Shown here piece by piece: positions 8,253 to 17,069 of a stretch of 64,000 nucleotides of DNA. The notes under the pieces are model-generated. The model was not told the DNA's origin and did no database searches. It saw only the letters and a list, made by a program, of their open reading frames with translations. The translations under genes were made by a program, and so were the position numbers. Source of the DNA: Novosphingobium sp. G106 (GTDB lineage Bacteria; Pseudomonadota; Alphaproteobacteria; Sphingomonadales; Sphingomonadaceae). The stretch spans positions 4,902,001 through 4,966,000 of the forward strand of contig NZ_JAHOOZ010000001.1 of NCBI RefSeq assembly GCF_019075875.1, written 5' to 3'. Position 1 is the stretch's first letter. Every line of letters begins with the position of its first letter.

Positions 8253-9411
8253 AGCCAACCCCGAGGACATCCAGCAGGCCGCTGCTGCGGAGGATGAGGC
8301 TGCGATCAGGCAGGCCAGCCAGGCGGCCAAGCGCCGGATCTGGCTGACGCGGCTTGCCATCGTCGTCGCGGTCGTCGCGCTCGGCTATGCGCTCTGGTAT
8401 TTCCTCGTCGGCCGCAACCACATCAGCACCGACAACGCCTATGTGAACGCCGAGATCGCGCAGGTTACGCCGCTGATCTCGGGTCAGGCGATCGAGGTGC
8501 GGGTCAAGGACACGCAGGCGGTGAAGCGCGGCGACATCCTGGTCATGCTCGACCCGTCGAACCAGAAGATCGCCGTCGCCCAGGCCGAAGCCGAACTGGC
8601 CGAGGCGCGGCGCAAGTTCCGCCAGACCGTGGCGACAAATGCTTCGCTATCGGCCCAGGTCCAGGCCCGCGGCGCGGACATCGCCCAGGCCCAGGCCCAG
8701 GTGACCGCGGCGCAGGCGGAATTTGAGAAGGCGCGCATCGACCTCCAGCGCCGCCAGGCGCTCTCGGGCAACGGCGCGGTCTCGGGCGAGGAACTGAGCT
8801 CGGCGCGACAGGCCTTCGAGAGCACGCGGGCGCAGCTCGCGCGGGCGCAGGCCGGCATAGCCCAGGCCCAGGCGACGCGCACCGCGGCGCAGGGCGAATA
8901 CGAGGCCAACGACGCGCTGGTGCGCGGTTCGCGCGAGGACAACGATCCAGCGGTGCAGGCGGCCCAGGCCAAGCTCGACGCGGCGCGGCTCGATCTCCAG
9001 CGCGCGGTGATCCGCGCGCCGATCGATGGCACGGTGACCAAGCGCCAGGTCCAGCTCGGCCAGCGCGTGGCCCAGGGCACACCGATCATGACGATCGTGC
9101 CGCTGAACCAGGTCTATATCGACGCCAACTTCAAGGAGCGTCAGCTCAAGGGCGTCGAGGTCGGCATGCCGGCGACGGCGACGGCGGACATCTATGGCGG
9201 CTCGATCACCTATCACGGCAAGGTCACGGGCATCGCCGGCGGCACTGGCGCCTCGATGGCGCTGATCCCCGCGCAGAACGCCACGGGCAACTGGATCAAG
9301 GTGGTCCAGCGCCTGCCCGTGCGCATCGAGCTCGATCCCAAGGAACTGGCCGCGCACCCGCTGCGCGTCGGCCTCTCGATGGAAGTCGAGATCGACACCG
9401 CGGGCAAGTGA
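8245..9411 (+). CDS. emrA: EmrA/HlyD-type membrane fusion protein
   Basis: 388 residues. One membrane helix at about residues 30-50 (LTRLAIVVAVVALGYALWYFLV) follows a short cytoplasmic tail. The biotinyl-lipoyl-like half motif STDNAYVNAEIAQVTPLISGQ follows, then a long Ala/Gln/Glu-rich coiled coil (residues about 110-240), the returning strand APIDGTVTKRQVQLGQRV, and a beta-barrel end. This is the EmrA pattern: the protein links the inner-membrane transporter to the outer-membrane channel. ATG at 8245 lies inside the end of the preceding gene; only seven bases separate it from the transporter gene. Confidence 0.94.
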   Translation: MAEANPEDIQQAAAAEDEAAIRQASQAAKRRIWLTRLAIVVAVVALGYALWYFLVGRNHISTDNAYVNAEIAQVTPLISGQAIEVRVKDTQAVKRGDILVMLDPSNQKIAVAQAEAELAEARRKFRQTVATNASLSAQVQARGADIAQAQAQVTAAQAEFEKARIDLQRRQALSGNGAVSGEELSSARQAFESTRAQLARAQAGIAQAQATRTAAQGEYEANDALVRGSREDNDPAVQAAQAKLDAARLDLQRAVIRAPIDGTVTKRQVQLGQRVAQGTPIMTIVPLNQVYIDANFKERQLKGVEVGMPATATADIYGGSITYHGKVTGIAGGTGASMALIPAQNATGNWIKVVQRLPVRIELDPKELAAHPLRVGLSMEVEIDTAGK

Positions 9412-9418
9412 TCGGACA

Positions 9419-10981
9419 ATGGCCAGCAAGCCCCAATCCGCTCAGGCGCGACAGGCCGAGGAACAGACCTGGCTGTTGATCCCGCCGTCGCGCCGCATCC
9501 TTGCGGGCATGATTCTGGCGCTCAGCAACTTCATGGTGGTGCTCGACATCACCATCGCCAATGTTTCGATCCCGCATATCTCGGGCAATCTCGGTATCTC
9601 GCTCGACCAGGGCGCCTGGGTGATCACCTCCTATGCGGTGGCCGAGGCGATCTGCGTGCCTCTGACCGGCTGGCTGTCGCAGCGTTTCGGCGCAGTACGC
9701 TGCTTCATGATGGCAATGGTCGGATTCGGGATCTTCTCGTTCCTCTGCGGCAGCTCGGTGACCCTGGGCATGCTGATCGCCTGCCGGATCGGCCAGGGCC
9801 TCTGCGGCGCGCCGCTTATGCCGATGTCGCAGACCCTGCTGCTGCGGGTGTTCCCGCCGGAGAACCGGACGGCCGCGATGGGCATCTGGGCGATGACGAC
9901 GCTGGCGGGGCCCGCGCTCGGCCCGATCATCGGCGGCTACATCAGCGACAACATCAGCTGGCACTGGATCTTCTTCATCAACCTGCCGGTCGCGGCCTTC
10001 TGCGTGGTCATGGGCTATCTGCTGCTGCGCCCGGTCGAGACCAAGATCAGCAAGCTGCCTATCGATGCGGTCGGGCTGGCGCTGCTGATCTTCTGGATCG
10101 GCTGCCTGCAGGTCATGCTCGATATCGGCCGCGATCACGACTGGTTCGGCGATCCCAAGATCGTCATGCTGGCGATCGGCGCGGCGATCGGCTTTTGCGT
10201 GTTCATCATCTGGGAGCTCACCGAGGAGCACCCGATCGTCAACCTGCGCATCTTCCGCAACCGCGGCTTCTCCGCCGGCGTGTTCACCCTGGCCTTCGGC
10301 TTCGGCGCGTACTTCGCCTCGATCGTGTTGATCCCACAGTGGCTGCAGAGTTCGATGGGCTATACCGCGACCAAGGCCGGGCTGATCACCGCCTTCACCG
10401 CGATCGCCGCGATCGCCGTCGCGCAGATCGCCGCCAAGATGCTCGCCTGGGCCGATCCCCGGGTGATGATCTCCTGCGCGATCGTCTGGATGGCCTTGAT
10501 GACGCTGCTGCGCACCGGCTGGACCACCGGCGCGGATTTCTGGACCCTGGCGATGCCGCAGATATTGCAGGGGCTGGCGATGCCGTTCTTCATGGTGCCG
10601 CTGACCTCGGTCTCGCTGGCGGCGGTCAAGCCCGAGGAGGTGCCTAGCGCTGCGGGCCTGCAGAACTTCCTACGGACGATGGCCATCGCCGTCTCGACCT
10701 CGCTGGCGCTCACCACGATGGGCGACGCGCAGCGGGTCTCGCGCAGCGAGCTGGTGGGCAAGCTCCAGCCCGACGCCACGGTCGGCACGCTGTCGGGCAT
10801 GGGCATGTCGGCCGAACAGGGCCGGCAGACGATCGCGAACCTAGTCGAGGACCAGGCGACGATGCTCGCGGTCGACCACACGTTCTGGATCACCGCCTTC
10901 GTGCTGTTCTTCGCCGCCGCGCTGGTCTGGGTTTCGCCGCGACCGAAGAAGATGCCGGCGCAGGGCGCAGGCGGGCACTAA
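9419..10981 (+). CDS. emrB: EmrB-type DHA2 family drug/proton antiporter
   Basis: 520 residues with 14 predicted membrane helices. Helix 1 carries the DHA2 signature LSNFMVVLDITIANVSIPHISG. Motif A-like GWLSQRFGAVR and motif C-like GPALGPIIGGYISDNISWHWIFFIN follow. It is the energised inner-membrane part of the tripartite pump built with the two preceding products, exporting hydrophobic compounds. The stop codon overlaps, on the opposite strand, the stop codon of the crotonase gene (four bases, CTAA). Confidence 0.94.
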   Translation: MASKPQSAQARQAEEQTWLLIPPSRRILAGMILALSNFMVVLDITIANVSIPHISGNLGISLDQGAWVITSYAVAEAICVPLTGWLSQRFGAVRCFMMAMVGFGIFSFLCGSSVTLGMLIACRIGQGLCGAPLMPMSQTLLLRVFPPENRTAAMGIWAMTTLAGPALGPIIGGYISDNISWHWIFFINLPVAAFCVVMGYLLLRPVETKISKLPIDAVGLALLIFWIGCLQVMLDIGRDHDWFGDPKIVMLAIGAAIGFCVFIIWELTEEHPIVNLRIFRNRGFSAGVFTLAFGFGAYFASIVLIPQWLQSSMGYTATKAGLITAFTAIAAIAVAQIAAKMLAWADPRVMISCAIVWMALMTLLRTGWTTGADFWTLAMPQILQGLAMPFFMVPLTSVSLAAVKPEEVPSAAGLQNFLRTMAIAVSTSLALTTMGDAQRVSRSELVGKLQPDATVGTLSGMGMSAEQGRQTIANLVEDQATMLAVDHTFWITAFVLFFAAALVWVSPRPKKMPAQGAGGH

Positions 10982-11745
10982 GAGCCTTTGGATTTCCGGT
11001 AGGCTTCCGCCATCCGCGCCGCCAGGTCGGGCCGGTTGGTGGTGTGGAGCTGGCGTGCTGTCTCGACATCGATGAAATCGCCGATGGCGAGCTCTTCGGC
11101 GGAAAGCACATTGGCCTTCATCATACGCAGAGCGAAAGGCTCGCGATCCGCTAGCTCCTGGGCCAGCGCCAATACGTTGTCGTGGAGGGCATCGCGCGGA
11201 AAGAGCCGCGTGACGAGGTCGATCTTCAGTGCTTCCTCGCCGGTAAGCTTGATCGGGAAGAACAGCATCTCGCGCGCCCTGGCTCCGCCGACGATGCGAT
11301 CGAGGAACCAGGGCGGTCCCATGTCGCTCGACACGCCGACACTGAGGAACGCGGTGTTGAACCGCGCTTCGGGCGTGGCGAAGCGGAAGTCGCAGGCCGC
11401 CGCCCAGCCGAGCCCGGCGCCGGCGCAACCGCCGTCGATCGCGGCGATCGTCACTTGCGGCATGGTGTGGAGCATGGCCGCCGCGTGATGGACCCGGCCT
11501 AGCTGCTCGGCTGTCACAGGCGAAGAGCGGCCGCCGTCGCCTACACCGATATCCGCGCCGACGCAGAAGTCGTTGCCCGCGCCGCTTAGGACGACGACGC
11601 GCGCGTCGCTGGCCGCGACCTCCTGCACGACACGATAGAACTCGTGGCAAAGTTCGACGGTGATGCCGTTGCGCCGCTCGGGCCGGTTGAGTGTGATGAC
11701 CGTGATTGCGTCGCGCCGCTCGGTGAGGATAATGCCCTCACTCAC
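10978..11745 (-). CDS. enoyl-CoA hydratase/isomerase family protein
   Basis: 255 residues, single crotonase fold. ITLNRPERRNGITVEL at the N-terminus, the oxyanion-hole loops LSGAGNDFCVGADI and DGGCAGAGLGWAAACDFRFA, then a C-terminal helical tail. In the region where enoyl-CoA hydratase has its first catalytic glutamate the sequence reads FNTAFLSVGVSSD, without an acidic residue at that place, so the reaction may differ from simple hydration. Start overlaps the stop of the upstream crotonase gene by four bases (ATGA), so the two are coupled. Confidence 0.9.
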   Translation of the reverse strand: MSEGIILTERRDAITVITLNRPERRNGITVELCHEFYRVVQEVAASDARVVVLSGAGNDFCVGADIGVGDGGRSSPVTAEQLGRVHHAAAMLHTMPQVTIAAIDGGCAGAGLGWAAACDFRFATPEARFNTAFLSVGVSSDMGPPWFLDRIVGGARAREMLFFPIKLTGEEALKIDLVTRLFPRDALHDNVLALAQELADREPFALRMMKANVLSAEELAIGDFIDVETARQLHTTNRPDLAARMAEAYRKSKGS

Positions 11746-12533
11746 GCGGGATTGGCCCAGTTCGGCTTGCGCTTCTGCGCGAACGCGGTCGGTCCCTCAC
11801 GCGCATCGGGTCCGGTGAGCAAGCTGCGGACCTCGGGCAGGTGGAACATGTCCTTCATCGAATGCTCGACACTGTGCCCGTCGAACGACTGGACCACGGC
11901 CTTGGTCGCGGCGATGGAGGCGGGCGAGCATTCCATGATCTCGTCCGCCCAGCGCCGCGCCGTGGCCATCAGGTCGCCGGCCGGCACAACTTCCGCGACG
12001 ATGCCCATGGCATGCGCGTCCTGCGCTGTGATCTTGCGCCCGGTGAGCAGCAGCGCATGCGCCCGCTTCGGGCCGAGTTCCTCGACCACGCGCTGGATGC
12101 CGCCGCCCAGCGCCGCCAGGCCGACGCGCGGTTCGGTCAGGCCGAAGCTGGCCGTGTCTGCGGCGATGACGATGTCCGAGGCGAGCGCGGTTTCGAAACC
12201 GCCGCCCATCGCCATGCCGTTGACCGCGGCGATCACCGGCTTGCGCCGGTTGAACCGCGAGACGAGGCCGGCGAAGCCCGACTCGGGCACCGGCGGCCTG
12301 CCCCCCGACGGCGCGGTGACGAGGTCGGCCCCCGCGCAGAACGCCTTGTCGCCCGCGCCGGTGATCACGGCGATCCACAGCTCGGGGTTGCGCTCGAATG
12401 CGTCGAACACCGCGCCCAGTTCATGGTTGGCATCGGTATGGAGCGCATTGCGCCGCTCGGGGCGATTGAGCGTGATGGTCATGACGTGGCCATCGACGGC
12501 GACGTCGCAGAATTCCGGGGCGAAGTCGGGCAT
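11742..12533 (-). CDS. enoyl-CoA hydratase/isomerase family protein
   Basis: 263 residues. MTITLNRPERRNALHTD, oxyanion-hole segments ITGAGDKAFCAGADL and VNGMAMGGGFETALASDIVIAA, then FGLTEPRVGLAALGGGIQR, which keeps the glutamate expected in hydratases. C-terminal FAQKRKPNWANPA is common in aromatic or terpenoid acyl-CoA pathway crotonases, where such proteins often end in KR.P.W. It is first gene of a two-gene unit with the crotonase downstream. Substrate unknown. Confidence 0.91.
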   Translation of the reverse strand: MPDFAPEFCDVAVDGHVMTITLNRPERRNALHTDANHELGAVFDAFERNPELWIAVITGAGDKAFCAGADLVTAPSGGRPPVPESGFAGLVSRFNRRKPVIAAVNGMAMGGGFETALASDIVIAADTASFGLTEPRVGLAALGGGIQRVVEELGPKRAHALLLTGRKITAQDAHAMGIVAEVVPAGDLMATARRWADEIMECSPASIAATKAVVQSFDGHSVEHSMKDMFHLPEVRSLLTGPDAREGPTAFAQKRKPNWANPA

Positions 12534-12560
12534 GGCTGTCTCCTGAAATTGGAACGTTCA

Positions 12561-12573
12561 TGTCAATATGACA
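12561..12573. promoter_or_regulatory. short inverted repeat upstream of crotonase pair
   Basis: TGTCA-ATA-TGACA lies 28 bases before the start of the crotonase operon. It is a perfect five-base inverted repeat and could be a regulator site; no linked regulator gene is obvious. Confidence 0.3.
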
Positions 12574-12590
12574 GTTAAATTCCGTTCTGG

Positions 12591-13178
12591 TCAATCGCTA
12601 GTCCGCAAGCTCCTCAGCGTGATCGCCCGGCGCGTCTCGGCCACGGGCACGATCGAATGCTCCCATTCCCAGCGCGCTGGCCCGTCGAGCCGGTAGAGCG
12701 ATCGCGGCGGCAGTGTCACAGCGCAGCGCTCGAACCCGCGGGCGAGGCGCCGGCGCATGCGTAGCACGACCGCGCTTGACAGCGACAGGCCCAGCACCGT
12801 GCCGAATTGCGGCCGGTCGCGGTGCCAGCCGATGCCGGCGCCCGGGTCGTAGCGGATCAGCAGGCCCTGGACGAAGGCTTGCGGGTCGAGGTCGGCGCGG
12901 TCGGCGGCAAGGCCGGCGATTTCGCGCAGCCATTCGGGGAAGGGCGGAGCATCGAGGACCTGCGCGGCGCCATAGTCGTAGCCGAAGCCGTAGGAGGCGG
13001 TCAGCCGCTTGCCCTCCCACTGATGGAAGCGGAACGGGGTGAGCGGCGCGGCGTCGATGGCCTCGGTCAGCGCTTGTTCTTCGGCGGGCGTGACGACGTC
13101 GTGCCAGAGCGCCATGCCCTCAGGCAGCGCTTGAACCGGTTGCTGGAAGTCTGCGAAAAGATCGCCCTGGGTGGCCAT
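12591..13178 (-). CDS. AlkB-type 2-oxoglutarate/Fe(II) dioxygenase
   Basis: 195 residues. The iron site is visible as HRD in IGWHRDRPQFG and the distal histidine in WEWEHSIVP; the 2-oxoglutarate arginines are in RRAITLRSLR at the very C-terminus. FHQWEGKRLTASYGFGYDY and FVQGLLIRYDPGAGIGWH are typical of bacterial AlkB homologues that oxidatively dealkylate nucleic acid bases. Start at 13178 (MATQGDLFADF) chosen because the conserved region follows directly. Divergent from yjbQ with only about ten bases between starts. Confidence 0.92.
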   Translation of the reverse strand: MATQGDLFADFQQPVQALPEGMALWHDVVTPAEEQALTEAIDAAPLTPFRFHQWEGKRLTASYGFGYDYGAAQVLDAPPFPEWLREIAGLAADRADLDPQAFVQGLLIRYDPGAGIGWHRDRPQFGTVLGLSLSSAVVLRMRRRLARGFERCAVTLPPRSLYRLDGPARWEWEHSIVPVAETRRAITLRSLRTSD

Positions 13179-13196
13179 CGCTACTATATGGGAGCG

Positions 13197-13612
13197 ATGC
13201 GGCAGGCATCTACCATCCTTACCGTTCCGACATCCGGCCGCGGCTTCACTGAGATCACGGAAGAGGTTGTCGGCTGGATCGATGGCATAGGGATCGCGGA
13301 GGGTGTGCTGACGCTGCTCTGTCGCCACACCTCGGCCTCGCTGCTGATCCAGGAGAACGCGGCGTCCGCGGTGAAGACCGATCTCGCCCGCTGGTTTGAG
13401 CACCTCGCGCCCGAGGGCGACCACTATGCCCACGATGACGAAGGCCCCGACGACATGCCCGCGCATCTCCGCGCGGTGCTGACCGGTGTGAACCTGTCGA
13501 TCCCGTTGCCCGCGGCCGCATGCTGCTCGGGACCTGGCAGGGCATCTATCTCGCCGAGCATCGCCGCGTGCCGCACCGCCGAGAGGTCGCAGTCCACCTC
13601 ATCGGCGAATAG
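13197..13612 (+). pseudogene. yjbQ: YjbQ/UPF0047 family protein, frameshifted
   Basis: The frame from ATG 13197 (or 13188) encodes the YjbQ core: SGRGFTEITEEV, LLCRHTSASLLIQENA, EGDHYAHDDEGPDDMPAHL, VNLSIP. Just after this (about 13503-13513) one base is missing: the family ending GRMLLGTWQGIYLAEHRR...HLIGE continues in a different frame and stops at 13612. As written, the original frame runs on in unrelated sequence to 13685, over the start of the next gene. Restoring one G in CCCGTTGCC would give a normal 138-residue protein. YjbQ proteins have a beta-barrel fold and reported thiamine-phosphate-synthase-like activity. Real decay and sequencing error cannot be told apart here. Confidence 0.85.
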
Positions 13613-13681
13613 AACGCTTGTTCAGCAGGCGCGAAGCTCTCTATGGAAAGTGCCAGGCAAACCGAGCGGAAGGACCGGGAG

Positions 13682-14308
13682 ATGAGTTTCGAGCAGAGCG
13701 GCGACCTCAACATCGACAAGCGCATGGCGCAGGTCGTCGGCACTGGACCGCGTATCGAGCCGCTCCCCGAAGACAACCTTCCCCCCGAAGCCGAGGAAGC
13801 CGCGGTCGAGATTCGCGCCGCTTTCGGCCTGCCCGAGAACGGCTTCATGCCCGAAAGCTTCCGCCAGATGCTCGTCCATCCCGAGCTGTTCCGCGGCCAG
13901 ATGGCGATCGGCATTGCCCTGGCCGGCAGCGCCATCCCGCCGCGCGAGCGTGAACTGGCCATCCTGCGCAACGCCTGGATCTGCGCCGCGCCCTACGAAT
14001 GGGGCGAGCATGTCGACATGGGCAAGAAGCGCTGCGGCCTGACCACCGAGGAAGTCGAGCGCTGCACCCAGGGCTCGAAGGCCGAGGGCTGGAGCGACCA
14101 TGAGCGTGCGATCATGAAAGGCGTCGAGGAACTCCACGCCGACTTCGCGATCTCCGACGAGACCTGGGCCGAGCTGGCCAAGACCTGGAACGACAAGCAG
14201 ATGATGGAATTCCCCGTGCTGATCGGGGTCTATACGACGACGGCGATGCAGCAGAACTCGATCCGCTTCCGCCTCGACGGCAGCAATCCGGGCCTCACGC
14301 ACCGCTAA
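13682..14308 (+). CDS. carboxymuconolactone decarboxylase family protein
   Basis: 208 residues. Central block IPPRERELAILRNAWICAAPYEWGEHVDMGKK and C-terminal DKQMMEFPVLIGVYTTTAMQQNS. One cysteine is present where AhpD has CxxC, the second is absent, and a YEWxxH motif follows, as in non-redox CMD proteins of aromatic and steroid catabolic clusters. Start at 13682 has GGAAGGA seven bases upstream; an ATG at 13643 gives a poorer extension. First of a probable four-gene unit with the next CMD gene, cytochrome b and molybdopterin oxidoreductase. Confidence 0.9.
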   Translation: MSFEQSGDLNIDKRMAQVVGTGPRIEPLPEDNLPPEAEEAAVEIRAAFGLPENGFMPESFRQMLVHPELFRGQMAIGIALAGSAIPPRERELAILRNAWICAAPYEWGEHVDMGKKRCGLTTEEVERCTQGSKAEGWSDHERAIMKGVEELHADFAISDETWAELAKTWNDKQMMEFPVLIGVYTTTAMQQNSIRFRLDGSNPGLTHR

Positions 14309-14347
14309 CATCACCCACCGCTAATCACAGAAAATTGGGAGAGACTT

Positions 14348-14980
14348 ATGGGCCAGCCTGAAACCGGCAGCATTTCGATCGATGTTGCGGCGCGTGAAGC
14401 GCATGTCGTGGGCGATGGCCCGCGCGTGGCGCCGCGGCCTAATGCGGAAATCGATCAGGCGGCCTTCGACCTGTGCAACAAGGTCCGTGCCGGCGCAGGT
14501 GCCGGGCCGGTCACCGACATGCCCGAATACATGCGGATCATGGTCAAGCACCGCGCGCTGTTCGAGCCGAACATGATTCTGGGTGACGCGCTCTACAACG
14601 GCACGCTGCCGGCGCGCGAGCGCGAACTTGCCGTCTTGCGCTGCGGCCTGCTCTGCGGCGCGCCCTACGAATGGGGCGAGCACGTCCGCATCGGCCAGCG
14701 CTGCGGCCTGACCCCGGAGGAGGTCAACCGCGTGCTCGAAGGCTCGTCGGCACCGGGCTGGAACGAGCTTGACCGGGCCGTCCTACGCGGCACCGAAGAA
14801 CTGATCGCCGACCACGTGCTATCCGACGAGACCTGGAACGTCTTCGCCAAGTACTGGGACGAGCAGCAGCTGATCGAATTCCCCTTCATGATCGGCCAGT
14901 ACGTCGCCATCGCCTATGTCCAGAACACGCTGCGCGTGCCGCTGGCGGACTACAATCCTGGGCTGTCGTCGCGGGCGTGA
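14348..14980 (+). CDS. carboxymuconolactone decarboxylase family protein
   Basis: 210 residues, a paralogue of the preceding gene: LPARERELAVLRCGLLCGAPYEWGEHVRIGQRCGLTPEEV and EQQLIEFPFMIGQYVAIAYVQNTL. The YEWGEH motif is kept and CxxC is absent. The pair probably arose by duplication and may act as a hetero-oligomer or on successive intermediates; both ideas are inference. GGGAGAG precedes the ATG. The cytochrome b gene starts 19 bases after its stop. Confidence 0.9.
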   Translation: MGQPETGSISIDVAAREAHVVGDGPRVAPRPNAEIDQAAFDLCNKVRAGAGAGPVTDMPEYMRIMVKHRALFEPNMILGDALYNGTLPARERELAVLRCGLLCGAPYEWGEHVRIGQRCGLTPEEVNRVLEGSSAPGWNELDRAVLRGTEELIADHVLSDETWNVFAKYWDEQQLIEFPFMIGQYVAIAYVQNTLRVPLADYNPGLSSRA

Positions 14981-14999
14981 TTGGTCTAGCCTCGTTAGG

Positions 15000-15836
15000 A
15001 TGAGCGAGGCACCCGAACCTTCGGAGCCCAAGGGCGGCGACACGGTCCGCCGCCACCGGCTGTCGACGCGCATCTGGCACTGGATCAACCTCGTCACGCT
15101 CACGGTCATGCTGATGAGCGGGCTGATGATCTTCAACGCGCACCCTCGGCTCTACTGGGGCCAGTACGGGGCCAATCCCGATAAGGCCTGGCTCGAGATC
15201 GGCGCGATCGGCAATGCGGGTGCGCTGCGTATCGGCCCGGTGACGCTCCCCACCACCGGCCTGCTCGGTGTCTACACCGACGGCAGCGGCGAGGTGCAGC
15301 AGCATGCCTTTCCCGGTTGGGCGACGATCCCGACCGACTACGATCTCGCCAGCGCGCGGCTCTGGCATCTGGCCTTCGCCTGGATACTGGCCTTCGGGCT
15401 GCTGGCCTATCTGCTCTGGTCGCTGGTCAACGGCCATCTGCGCCGCGACATCCACATAACCGCGCGCGAGTGGCGCCCTTCGCATATCTGGCACGACGTC
15501 AAGGAACACGCCCGGCTGCGCTTCCCGACCGGCGCGGCGGCGCTGAAGTACAACGTGCTGCAGAAGCTTGCCTATGCCGGCGTGCTGTTTGGCCTGCTGC
15601 CGCTGATGATCCTGACCGGCCTGGCCATGTCGCCGGCGATGGATGCGGCCTGGCCCTGGCTCACCCAGGTACTGGGTGGCCGGCAGAGCGCGCGGTCGAT
15701 CCACTTCCTCTGCGCTTTCGGGCTCGTCGCCTTCGTCGTGGTCCACCTCGTCATGGTCGTGCTGGCGGGGCCGATCAATGAAGTGCGCTCGATGATCACG
15801 GGCTGGTACCGGCTACCGAGGGAGCGCCGCGAGTGA
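15000..15836 (+). CDS. cytochrome b561-type membrane protein (cytochrome b/b6 domain)
   Basis: 278 residues, membrane-bound haem protein of the Ni-hydrogenase/thiosulfate-reductase cytochrome b type. RLSTRIWHWINLVTLTVMLMSGL (helix 1 with a haem-ligand histidine), LWHLAFAWILAFGLLAYLLW, a helix around LAYAGVLFGLLPLMILTGLAM, and SIHFLCAFGLVAFVVVHLVMVV, giving four helices with histidines. A periplasmic loop of about 80 residues lies after helix 1. It overlaps the oxidoreductase gene by GTGA and most likely passes electrons between that enzyme and the quinone pool. Confidence 0.88.
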   Translation: MSEAPEPSEPKGGDTVRRHRLSTRIWHWINLVTLTVMLMSGLMIFNAHPRLYWGQYGANPDKAWLEIGAIGNAGALRIGPVTLPTTGLLGVYTDGSGEVQQHAFPGWATIPTDYDLASARLWHLAFAWILAFGLLAYLLWSLVNGHLRRDIHITAREWRPSHIWHDVKEHARLRFPTGAAALKYNVLQKLAYAGVLFGLLPLMILTGLAMSPAMDAAWPWLTQVLGGRQSARSIHFLCAFGLVAFVVVHLVMVVLAGPINEVRSMITGWYRLPRERRE

Positions 15837-16591
15837 GCCGGTCCCCCATCTTCACGCGCCGCGGTCTGCTGGTCGGCAGTTCAGGGCTGGTCCTGGCGGG
15901 CTGCGACAAGCTCAACGAGAGCCCCGGCTTCCGCTCGCTGCTGATCGGGTCCGAGAAGCTGCACCAGCGCTCGCAGCGGCTGATCGGCGGGCACGAGCCG
16001 CTTGCCCGCGAATTCGCCGAGCGCGACATGTCGCCCGAGTTCCGCGCCAACGGCAGCCGCAACGTCGCCGACATCGGCTACCAGCAGCATGTGCTCGACA
16101 AGTTCGCCAACTGGTCGCTGATCGTCGACGGCCTTGTCCGCCGCCCGCTCGCCCTGCCGCTCACCGCGCTCCAGGCGCTGCCGCAGCGTGTGCAGATCAC
16201 CCGGCATGACTGCGTCGAGGGCTGGAGCGCGATCGGCAAGTGGCAGGGGCCGCAGCTCTCGCACCTGCTCAACCGGGCCGAGATCCTGCCGAGCGCGCGC
16301 TATATCGTGTTCCACTGCGCCGACCGCTTCGGCACCACGCCCTACTACGAATCGATCGACCTGATCGACGCCTATCATCCGCAGACGATCCTCGCCTGGC
16401 GGATGAACGAGCAGCCGCTTCCCGTCGCCCACGGCGCCCCGATCCGCCTGAGAGTCGAGCGGCAGCTTGGTTACAAGCAGGCCAAGTACGTCATGCGCAT
16501 CGAAGCGCGATCGAGCCTCGCCGGACTCTATGGCGGCAGGGGCGGCTACTGGGAGGATGTCGGCGACTATGCTTGGTACGCCGGAATCTGA
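15833..16591 (+). CDS. sulfite-oxidase-fold molybdopterin oxidoreductase
   Basis: 252 residues from a GTG that overlaps the previous stop. The N-terminus has a twin-arginine (TRRGLLVG) and a lipobox-like LAGC (Cys24), so it should be exported folded with its cofactor. Cys127 in TRHDCVEGWS is the expected molybdenum ligand of the sulfite oxidase/YedY fold, and WSAIGKWQGPQLSHLL and YGGRGGYWEDVGDYAWYAGI complete the domain. Known relatives oxidise sulfite or reduce methionine sulfoxides; which applies is unknown. Pairing with a b-type cytochrome resembles the MsrPQ design but the cytochrome is of another family. Confidence 0.9.
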   Translation: MSRSPIFTRRGLLVGSSGLVLAGCDKLNESPGFRSLLIGSEKLHQRSQRLIGGHEPLAREFAERDMSPEFRANGSRNVADIGYQQHVLDKFANWSLIVDGLVRRPLALPLTALQALPQRVQITRHDCVEGWSAIGKWQGPQLSHLLNRAEILPSARYIVFHCADRFGTTPYYESIDLIDAYHPQTILAWRMNEQPLPVAHGAPIRLRVERQLGYKQAKYVMRIEARSSLAGLYGGRGGYWEDVGDYAWYAGI

Positions 16592-16652
16592 CGGCAACTT
16601 TCAAGCGGCCAGCAGCGTTCAGCGGTGGGGCTGAACCTTGCGGAGACCGGGC

Positions 16653-17069
16653 ATGAAGAAGACCTATCATGGCAGCTGCCATTGCGGCGCCGTCACCTTC
16701 GAAGCGGACATCGATCTCGATCAGGGCACGGGCAAGTGCAATTGCACGATATGCTGGAAGCAGCGGATGTGGAACGCCGGCCACCTCGCGCCCGCCGACT
16801 TCCGCCTGCTCAGCGGCGAGGACGTGCTGGCAGACTATGGCAAGTCGGGCGACTGGGGCGAGGGGCACCACCGCTTCTGTTCGAAGTGCGGCATCGCCAC
16901 GCATGGCCACGGCCAGATCGACCAGATGGGTCCCGACCCCTGGGTTTCGGTCCATCTCGCCGCGCTTGACGACCTGCCGGTCGATGACCTGATCGCCGCG
17001 CCGGTGACCTACATGGATGGCCGGCACGACAACTGGCAGAACCCGCCGGCCGAGACGCGTCATCTCTAG
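16653..17069 (+). CDS. GFA family zinc protein
   Basis: 138 residues. Three cysteine pairs bind zinc: GSCHCGAVTFEA, CNCTICWKQ and FCSKCGIATHG. This is the GFA/CENP-V fold named after a glutathione-dependent formaldehyde-activating enzyme, but most members have no proven function. ATG at 16653 has CGGAGA six bases upstream; a TTG at 16638 is less likely. Its stop abuts the stop of the convergent regulator gene with no base between. Confidence 0.88.
   Translation: MKKTYHGSCHCGAVTFEADIDLDQGTGKCNCTICWKQRMWNAGHLAPADFRLLSGEDVLADYGKSGDWGEGHHRFCSKCGIATHGHGQIDQMGPDPWVSVHLAALDDLPVDDLIAAPVTYMDGRHDNWQNPPAETRHL

Noticed and set aside
12807..13685. 292-residue frame fused to YjbQ
   Set aside because: Only residues from 13197 to about 13508 match YjbQ; before it lies antisense AlkB, after it frameshifted sequence.
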